Positions 8,016 to 12,954 of a stretch of DNA of 17,599 bases are shown in pieces. The notes under the pieces were generated by a model. That model saw only the letters and a list, made by a program, of their open reading frames with translations, did no database searches and had not been told where the DNA came from. Every line of letters begins with the position of its first letter. Position 1 is the stretch's first letter. Location: NCBI GenBank assembly GCA_025936205.1, contig JAICTU010000154.1:1-17599 (forward strand), in the 5' to 3' direction. Made by a program: the position numbers and the translations under genes. This DNA comes from Polyangiaceae bacterium. Lineage in GTDB: Bacteria; Myxococcota; Polyangia; Polyangiales; Polyangiaceae.

Positions 8016-9458
8016 GTGGCCAAGAAGAAGCTGGCGATCATCGGAAATGGCATGGGCACCTGCCGGCTGCTCGACGAGTTTGCACAACGCGACGGCTTCA
8101 CGCGCTACGAGGTGACCGTCTTCGGCGAGGAGATCGGCGGCGCCTACAACCGCATCCAGCTCGGCAAGGTGCTGGCCGGCGAGGCTCCGAGCGCGATCGT
8201 GACCAAGCCGCCCGAGTGGTACGATCAACACGGCGTGCGGCTGCTCGCCGGCACGCGCGTCCAATCCCTCGATCCCCTGCGCCGCAGCATCGAGACCGAC
8301 GACGGCCAGAGCCGGCGCTTCGATCTGGCCGTGCTCGCCACCGGCAGCCAGCCGCTGGTGCCGCCGCTGGAGAACCTGCTCGTCGAAAACGGCGAGCTGC
8401 GGCTGGGCGCCTTCGTGTACCGCACCATCGGCGACTGCCTGCGCATGCGCGAGCGGGTCCGCCCGGGCGACTGCGCGGTCGTGATCGGTGGCGGCCTGCT
8501 CGGGCTGGAGGCGGCCAAGGTGCTCTCCGATCTGGGGCTGCACGTGACGGTGGTACACGTGGCGCAGACGCTGATGAACGCACAGCTGGATCTGCTCGGC
8601 GGCGGCATGCTGTGCCGGCAGATCGAGCGCGCCGGCATCTTCGTGCGCACGGGCAGGACTGCCGAGGCCGTCTACGGAGAGGAGCGCATCGAGGGCGTGA
8701 TCCTGGACGACGGCACCTCGCTGCCGGCGGACCTGCTGGTGCTGGCCTGCGGTGTGCGCCCGCGCGTGGACGTGGCGCGCGCCGCCAAGCTGCCCGTGAA
8801 CAAGGGCATCCTCGTCAACGACACGCTCGCCACCTCCGTGCCCGGCGTGTACGCCTTCGGCGAGTGCGCCGAGCACCAGGGCAAGCTCTACGGCATCGTC
8901 GCGCCCGTCTGGGAGCAAGCCGTGGTGCTGGCCGACGTGCTGTGCGGCACCAAGCCGCAGGCGCGCTATCGCGGCTCCAAGCTCTATACGCGGCTCAAGG
9001 TGGCCGGCGTCGACGTGGCCTCCATGGGCAACCTGGAGCCGGAGCTGGAGAGCGACCAAGTCTACCAGGTGATCGAAGATCGCCGCAGCGCGTACCGCAA
9101 GCTGATCGTACGCGACGGACAGCTGGTGGGCGCGATGCTGGTGGGCAACACGGCGGCGGCCGCCACGCTCGTGCAGCTCTTCGACCGCGGCGATCCGCTG
9201 CCTGAAGACCCGCTGGAGGCCCTGGTCAGCGCGCGCAGCGGCGCTGCTGCGGCCCCCGCCGATCGCACCATTTGCAACTGTCACAAGGTGAGCGAGGCGA
9301 CCCTGCGCGAAGCGATCGCCAACGGAGCCGACTCGGTGGCGGCCCTGGGCGAATGCACCAAGGCCGGCACCGGCTGCGGCTCTTGCAAAGGTGAGCTCGG
9401 GCAGCTCGTCTCTACCCTCGTCAGGAAGCCCGCTGCCGCCCTGCAAGTCGCGAACTGA
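8016..9458 (+). CDS. NirB/NasB-like FAD-NAD(P)H oxidoreductase with C-terminal BFD [2Fe-2S] domain
   Basis: This 480-residue protein is the probable electron donor of NasA. The FAD-binding Rossmann motif is IIGNGMG (~8-14), with ATGS at ~108-111 and the second FAD motif GVYAFGECAE. The NAD(P)H-binding motif is VIGGGLLGLEA (~156-166). The C-terminal bacterioferritin-associated-ferredoxin-like domain has Cys420-x-Cys422 (ICNCHKV) and Cys454-x2-Cys457 (GCGSCKG), which should bind one [2Fe-2S] cluster. This architecture matches the N-terminal half of NirB and the electron-transfer subunits of assimilatory nitrate reductases. It lacks the sirohaem nitrite reductase domains of full NirB. The start is GTG 8016, nine bases after the nasA stop, with only a weak ribosome-binding site, suggesting translational coupling. 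The stop codon sits in a hairpin shared with the convergent downstream gene. Confidence 0.88.
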   Translation: MAKKKLAIIGNGMGTCRLLDEFAQRDGFTRYEVTVFGEEIGGAYNRIQLGKVLAGEAPSAIVTKPPEWYDQHGVRLLAGTRVQSLDPLRRSIETDDGQSRRFDLAVLATGSQPLVPPLENLLVENGELRLGAFVYRTIGDCLRMRERVRPGDCAVVIGGGLLGLEAAKVLSDLGLHVTVVHVAQTLMNAQLDLLGGGMLCRQIERAGIFVRTGRTAEAVYGEERIEGVILDDGTSLPADLLVLACGVRPRVDVARAAKLPVNKGILVNDTLATSVPGVYAFGECAEHQGKLYGIVAPVWEQAVVLADVLCGTKPQARYRGSKLYTRLKVAGVDVASMGNLEPELESDQVYQVIEDRRSAYRKLIVRDGQLVGAMLVGNTAAAATLVQLFDRGDPLPEDPLEALVSARSGAAAAPADRTICNCHKVSEATLREAIANGADSVAALGECTKAGTGCGSCKGELGQLVSTLVRKPAAALQVAN

Positions 9459-9474
9459 ACGCCCCGCGCGTTCA
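9456..9474. terminator. Hairpin containing both convergent stop codons
   Basis: TGAACGC at 9456-9462 pairs perfectly with GCGTTCA at 9468-9474 across a CCCGC loop. The first three bases are the oxidoreductase stop, and the last three are the stop of the minus-strand lipoprotein. A short convergent terminator is plausible, though neither side has a long T-tract. Confidence 0.5.
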
Positions 9475-9862
9475 ACGCACCGGGAAGATATGCACGCCCT
9501 TCTGGGTGACATTGTGAGCGTCATCGCCGGAATCGGCAACGAACAGACGATGCTCCTCCGGATCGTAGGCCACGCCGCTCGGTCGGGCCACTGCCGGGGC
9601 AGCGACGAACGACGTGACGCTGCCATCCGCATGAATCTGCCGGACGGCGACGGCCTCGGAAGAGCCCGGAACAGCCTTGAATTGCGCGCTGAAGATGCTG
9701 CCGTCCGGTCCTGCGCAGAGTTGATCGGGCACCGGCAGCCGAGCAAATGCTTTCCGCTGCGGAAGCGGCTGGAGCCGGCCGCGCCGCGGAGGAACAAGCG
9801 CTCAGCAGCCCAACGAGAACGAGCAGGCTCAAAGCCAGCGACCGAGAGGTGATCCGCAGCAT
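9472..9862 (-). pseudogene. NHL/SMP-30-like lipoprotein, frameshifted remnant
   Basis: Reading from ATG 9862 gives a clear lipoprotein signal (SLALSLLVLVGLLSAC, then SSAARPAP). The frame then changes somewhere in ~9765-9795, and the other frame reads PLPQRKAFARLPVPDQLCAGPDGS, then a segment with HADGSVTSFV, RPSGVAYDPEEHRLFVADSGD and a terminal VHIFPVR. Repeated DG, PSGVAYDP and LFVADSGD are typical of NHL or SMP-30-type beta-propeller blades. Only ~85 residues of propeller remain, far below the ~250-300 of a full propeller, so it is shortened as well as frameshifted. One extra base would explain the shift. It lies antisense inside the Nas/Mop region and ends 13 bases from the oxidoreductase stop. 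TTG 9871 is an alternative start. It is probably non-functional; if expressed it would be an outer-membrane or periplasmic lipoprotein of unknown role. Confidence 0.55.
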
Positions 9863-9930
9863 TTCGTCCAATGATGGTTTACAACATGCCAGGTTTGCTT
9901 GTCATCTAGACGCAGCCAAGGAGGCCGAAC

Positions 9931-10135
9931 ATGAAGCTCAGCGCTAGAAACGTCATCCCGGGCAAAGTGGTCGATGTGAAAAAGGGCCAGACGAGCGCAT
10001 GTTCGCTTGGACGTCGGCGGTACCATCATCACGGCCTCCATCACCAACGAGGCAGTGGACGACCTTGCCCTGAAGGTGGGCGACTCGGCTTCGGCCGTGA
10101 TCAAGTCGTCCGACGTGATCATCGCGAAGGATTGA
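9931..10135 (+). pseudogene. mop: Molbindin (Mop/TOBE-domain molybdate-binding protein), single-base frameshift
   Basis: Reading from ATG 9931 gives MKLSARNVIPGKVVDVKKGQTS. The frame then changes at about 9997, and the new frame continues HVRLDVGGTIITASITNEAV and on to VGDSASAVIKSSDVIIAKD with TGA at 10133-10135. Together these make a ~68-residue molbindin, the usual family length. Mop proteins assemble into hexamers and buffer or store molybdate in the cytoplasm. Removing one base at 9997 restores a perfect family sequence (QTSHVRLDV). A strong AAGGAGG (9918-9924) precedes the start at six bases, so the gene looks recently functional. The context fits: it sits beside a molybdenum enzyme. A sequencing error is as likely as a real mutation. 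Confidence 0.75.
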
Positions 10136-10151
10136 GCGAACGCTGGTTCGG

Positions 10152-10176
10152 GAGTATCCGCGCTGCGCGGATACTC
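10152..10176. terminator. 11-bp perfect hairpin between mop and marR
   Basis: GAGTATCCGCG (10152-10162) pairs perfectly with 10166-10176 across a CTG loop. It starts 16 bp after the mop stop. There is no T-tract, so it may instead be an operator or part of the structured region before marR. Confidence 0.5.
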
Positions 10177-10189
10177 TGCCGAGCGAGCC

Positions 10190-10291
10190 ATCCAGAATCG
10201 ATACAGTCGCCGATCGATGCAGGATGGATTTCGTCGAGCGCAGATGTCCCCGACATCTGCGCGAAATCTGCCCTCGCCCAACGTGTTGGGG
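10190..10291 (+). promoter_or_regulatory. Conserved leader upstream of marR (copy 2 of 2)
   Basis: Block A is 10190-10221 and block B is 10251-10280, matching the nasA leader at 27/32 and 28/30 positions. Block B ends 11 nt before ATG 10292. Hairpins here are a 9-bp perfect stem GCAGATGTC/GACATCTGC with a CCC loop (10240-10260) and CCCAA/TTGGG (10277-10281 with 10286-10290), which covers the G-run next to the start codon. The same places fold in the nasA leader, with different bases. Confidence 0.6.
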
Positions 10292-10750
10292 ATGCCCAAG
10301 CTCTCCAACGCCGATTACCGCTCCCTGGCCGCCTTCCGCTACGAGATTCGCAAGTTCCTGTCCTTCAGTGAGCAGGCCGCGCGCGAGGCCGGCATCGAGC
10401 CGCAGCAACACCAGCTGCTGCTCGCGGTGCGCGGCCTGCCCGAGACCTTGCGCCCCACGATTCGCACCATCTCCGAGCGACTGTGCGTGCAACACCACAC
10501 GGCGGTGGCGCTGGTGGACAAGCTCGAGGCGCGCGGCCTGCTGCAGCGCGAGCGCAGCACCATCGATCGGCGCGAGGTGCTGCTGCGGCTCACCGAGAGC
10601 GGCGCCGAGCTGCTGCGCGGCCTCTCCACGCAGCACCGGCAGCAGCTGCAGAGCGCGGGGCCCGAGATGCTCCACGCCTTGCAGACGATTGCGTCGGGTC
10701 AGGCGCGCCGACCGCGCGCGTCGAGCGCCGCCCTCGCCGCCGGCGACTGA
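10292..10750 (+). CDS. MarR-family transcriptional regulator
   Basis: This 152-residue winged-helix regulator would bind DNA as a dimer. A helical N-terminus (DYRSLAAFRYEIRKFLSFSEQAAREAG) leads to the PQQHQLLLAVRG segment. The recognition region is ISERLCVQHHTAVALVDKLEARGLLQRERS (~63-92), followed by the wing DRREVLLRLTESG (~95-107) and a C-terminal dimerisation helix. The tail (RRPRASSAALAAGD) looks disordered. ATG 10292 was chosen because family similarity begins directly after it. An upstream ATG at 10217 is in frame, but that extension lies inside the conserved leader. The shared leader and the mop/nas neighbourhood suggest it regulates this island and itself. The ligand is not predictable from sequence; nitrate, molybdate and oxidants are all guesses. 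It ends 11 bases from the convergent Uma2 gene. Confidence 0.85.
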   Translation: MPKLSNADYRSLAAFRYEIRKFLSFSEQAAREAGIEPQQHQLLLAVRGLPETLRPTIRTISERLCVQHHTAVALVDKLEARGLLQRERSTIDRREVLLRLTESGAELLRGLSTQHRQQLQSAGPEMLHALQTIASGQARRPRASSAALAAGD

Positions 10751-10761
10751 GCGCCGGCGCT
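10750..10761. terminator. Short palindrome between convergent marR and Uma2 gene
   Basis: AGCGCCGGCGCT is a perfect 12-bp palindrome filling the gap between the two convergent stop codons. It may serve as a compact shared terminator; evidence is limited to symmetry and position. Confidence 0.35.
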
Positions 10762-11328
10762 TTAGCGCGCCCAGAGCGCGGCCAGCTCGAGCTCGATGGC
10801 GTCGAAGGGCTCCGCGCGCACTTTGGCATCGCCGCCGTGGCTGGCTACGAGCCGGTAGCTCTCGCCATCGAGGCGAAGCACCTCGAGCAACTGTGCTGCG
10901 GGGTCGATGAGCCACACGTGACGTACCTTCTCGCGCCGATAGATCGGCAGCTTTTGTACGCGGTCGACGCGCTGAGTCGATGGCGACAGGACTTCTGCGA
11001 GCCAGTCCGGTGCTGTTGTCAGATAGGCGGCATCCGGCAGCTCCGGCAATGTCTCGCGCCGCCAGCCCGCAAGGTCCGGCACGAGAATGTCGGGTTCAAC
11101 GCCCAAGTGGAGCTCGGGCTCGTCGAGAATGATCCAACCGCCAGGGCCCCCTCTGCCACGCTTGAATGGAGGGCCCAGTTCTTCGCCCAGGACCGAGCTG
11201 GCCTGGGCGTGCGGAGTCGCCGGGCGGGGATGCGTGTACAACACCCCATCGATCACTTCCGCCACTTGGTGGGGCGGAGCGTCGAGCACGTCTTGATACG
11301 TGGCGCGGCGGCGTACGGGGACGTTCAT
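10762..11328 (-). CDS. Uma2-family protein (DUF820, PD-(D/E)XK nuclease fold)
   Basis: This 188-residue protein has the usual Uma2 length and order. An N-terminal helix and VAEVIDGVLY (Glu24) are followed by the HAQASSVLGEEL helix. Then come GWIILDEPELHLG, VEPDILVPDLAGW (Asp80), APDWLAEVLSPST (Glu112) and RVQKLPIYRREKVRHVWLIDP (Lys126). Asp80, Glu112 and Lys126 fit the PD-(D/E)XK active site, with Glu24 as the additional acidic residue. Uma2 proteins are very common in cyanobacteria and myxobacteria; they are annotated as putative endonucleases, but their biological role is unresolved. The gene is convergent with marR and divergent from the GH16 gene, with a 22-bp palindrome in the 99-bp gap. 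The start ATG 11328 has no strong ribosome-binding site. Confidence 0.88.
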   Translation of the reverse strand: MNVPVRRRATYQDVLDAPPHQVAEVIDGVLYTHPRPATPHAQASSVLGEELGPPFKRGRGGPGGWIILDEPELHLGVEPDILVPDLAGWRRETLPELPDAAYLTTAPDWLAEVLSPSTQRVDRVQKLPIYRREKVRHVWLIDPAAQLLEVLRLDGESYRLVASHGGDAKVRAEPFDAIELELAALWAR

Positions 11329-11370
11329 GCTTGTCTCTCAGCATGCCACACTTTGGCTCAGCGATCCTGG

Positions 11371-11392
11371 CGCCGGCCAGGCCTGGCCGGCG
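11371..11392. promoter_or_regulatory. 22-bp perfect palindrome between divergent Uma2 and GH16 genes
   Basis: CGCCGGCCAGG at 11371-11381 is followed directly by its exact reverse complement (11382-11392). It begins 42 bp from the Uma2 start and ends 35 bp before the GH16 ATG. The position between divergent genes suits a shared operator. It is not placed to be a terminator for either. Confidence 0.5.
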
Positions 11393-11427
11393 GTTCAGGG
11401 TTGCTCACACGGCTCGCTCCGGGCACG

Positions 11428-12948
11428 ATGGCGACGATGACCGCGCTGCGCCGTTCGCTCGTCTTCGCGACGCTCCCCCTGCTGGCGCAGCTCGGCTGTG
11501 CGGAGTCCGGCAGCGGGCACCCGGAAACCGCCGGCACGCCGACGGCGTCCGGCACGACGCTCGAAGACCCGGATGACAGCGGCACCACCGCAGATCCATC
11601 GGCGGGCACCGATCCGAACGGCGCAGCCAGCAACGAAGGTCTCTCGACGGAGCTGCCGCTGACGCCCGCTCCGCCCGCGATACCCGGCGCCGATGGCGCG
11701 CGCTTCTTGAGCGATGTGTGCGCCGCTGCAGGTGAGCAGAACGGCTGGGGTCCGATCGAGCGGGATCTGAGCAACGGCGAGCAGGCGCTGGGCGACGGGG
11801 GTCCGTTGCGCATCGGCGGCCAGCTGTACGAAAAGGGTCTCGGCACGCACGCGCCGTCGAACGTGGGGTTCACGCTCGGCGGACGCTGCAGTCGTTTCAC
11901 GGCCGTCGCCGGCATCGACAGCGAGATGAAGCGCGCCGGTTCGGCACAGTTCAAGGTGCTCGGAGACGGTCAGGTGCTGGCGCAGACTGCCGTGGTCACG
12001 GGCGCCGACGCTCCGCAGGCCCTGGATGTCGATGTCACGGGGGTGCAGGAGTTGCAGCTCGTGGCCGACGCCGGCGACAACAACGGCAGCGACCACGCCG
12101 ACTGGGGAGACGCGAAGGTGGTGTGCGCCGCCGAGCTGCCGGCGTGTCCTTCCGTGTCGGCAAGCCTGCGCCCGACCGTCCCGGCTTACGACGGCTTCGA
12201 GCTGGAGTGGCAAGACGAGTTCGAGGTCGACGGCGCTCCGAACCCGAAGAACTGGGGCTTCGAGACTGGCTTCCTGCGCAACGAGGAGGCCCAGTGGTAC
12301 CAGCCGCAGAACGCCAGCGTCGCGGCGGGCTTCCTGGTCATCGAGGGCAAGCGCGAGCGCATCCCCAATCCGAACTATCGCGCGGGCAGCACGGACTGGA
12401 AGACGTCGCGCCAGTTCGCGGAGTACACGTCCGCCAGCCTGAACACGCGCGGCAAGCAGAGCTTCCGCTTCGGGCGGCTGGAGCTGCGCGCCCGCTTCCC
12501 CGCGTATGACGGGCTGTGGCCCGCGTGGTGGATGCTGGGCAACAACGGCGAGTGGCCGAGCAACGGCGAGGTCGATATCCTGGAGTTCTACAAGGGCTCG
12601 CTGCACGCGAACTTCGTGGTCGGCACCAACACGCGCTACGAGGGCAACTGGGACGCGATCGCGACGCCGCTGACTTCGCTCGGCGACGGCGACTGGGACG
12701 CGCGCTTCCACGTGTATCGAATGGACTGGGACGATCAGCGCATCACGCTCTCCGTCGACGGCACGGAGTTGAACACGCTGCAGCTCTCTGCGCTGCGCAA
12801 CCCGGACGGGCAGACTCCGTTCGTGAATCCGGCGTACACGCTCTTGAACCTGGCGATCGGCGGGCAAGCCGGCGGTGATCCCGCGGCCGTGCCCTTTCCG
12901 GTGCACTATGAGGTCGATTACGTGCGCGTGTACTCGCGCAGCGAGTGA
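11428..12948 (+). CDS. Exported GH16 glucanase with N-terminal NPCBM domain (lipoprotein)
   Basis: This 506-residue protein starts with a signal peptide (TALRRSLVFATLPLLAQLGC). Cys after LG suggests lipidation, although Gln at -3 is atypical. A ~60-residue Thr/Ser/Pro/Gly/Asp linker follows. An NPCBM carbohydrate-binding module spans ~90-235: GGQLYEKGLGTHAPSNVGF, FTAVAGIDSE, and LVADAGDNNGSDHADWGDAKV are its signatures. The GH16 domain occupies ~255-506: ELEWQDEFEVDG, TSASLNTRGKQSFRFGRLELRAR, WPAWWMLG and the catalytic motif EVDILE (Glu381, Asp383, Glu386), ending with YEVDYVRVYSR. These features fit endo-beta-1,3(4)-glucanase (laminarinase-like) activity on extracellular glucans. ATG 11428 is chosen because the signal peptide starts there, although the frame is open far upstream; ATG 11437 is an alternative. 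The membrane-protein gene begins six bases after its stop. Confidence 0.9.
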   Translation: MATMTALRRSLVFATLPLLAQLGCAESGSGHPETAGTPTASGTTLEDPDDSGTTADPSAGTDPNGAASNEGLSTELPLTPAPPAIPGADGARFLSDVCAAAGEQNGWGPIERDLSNGEQALGDGGPLRIGGQLYEKGLGTHAPSNVGFTLGGRCSRFTAVAGIDSEMKRAGSAQFKVLGDGQVLAQTAVVTGADAPQALDVDVTGVQELQLVADAGDNNGSDHADWGDAKVVCAAELPACPSVSASLRPTVPAYDGFELEWQDEFEVDGAPNPKNWGFETGFLRNEEAQWYQPQNASVAAGFLVIEGKRERIPNPNYRAGSTDWKTSRQFAEYTSASLNTRGKQSFRFGRLELRARFPAYDGLWPAWWMLGNNGEWPSNGEVDILEFYKGSLHANFVVGTNTRYEGNWDAIATPLTSLGDGDWDARFHVYRMDWDDQRITLSVDGTELNTLQLSALRNPDGQTPFVNPAYTLLNLAIGGQAGGDPAAVPFPVHYEVDYVRVYSRSE

Positions 12949-12954
12949 TAGCGA

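Noticed and set aside
7193..9205. 670-codon plus-strand frame bridging nasA and the reductase
   Set aside because: It is a frame shadow, overwhelmingly Arg/Ala/Gly, overlapping two well-supported genes.
9991..10030. Similarity of the mop frameshift site (CATGTTCGCTT) to 5712-5722 near nasA (CACGTTCGCTT)
   Set aside because: Only 11 bases match, and in mop they encode the conserved HVRL residues; treated as coincidence.
10217..10291. Upstream ATG of marR giving 25 extra residues
   Set aside because: The extension lies in the conserved leader, is out of phase with the nasA copy, and MarR similarity begins at 10292.
10483..11427. Upstream extension of the GH16 frame through marR and Uma2
   Set aside because: The signal peptide starts at 11428; the upstream part is antisense to Uma2 and in a shadow frame of marR.
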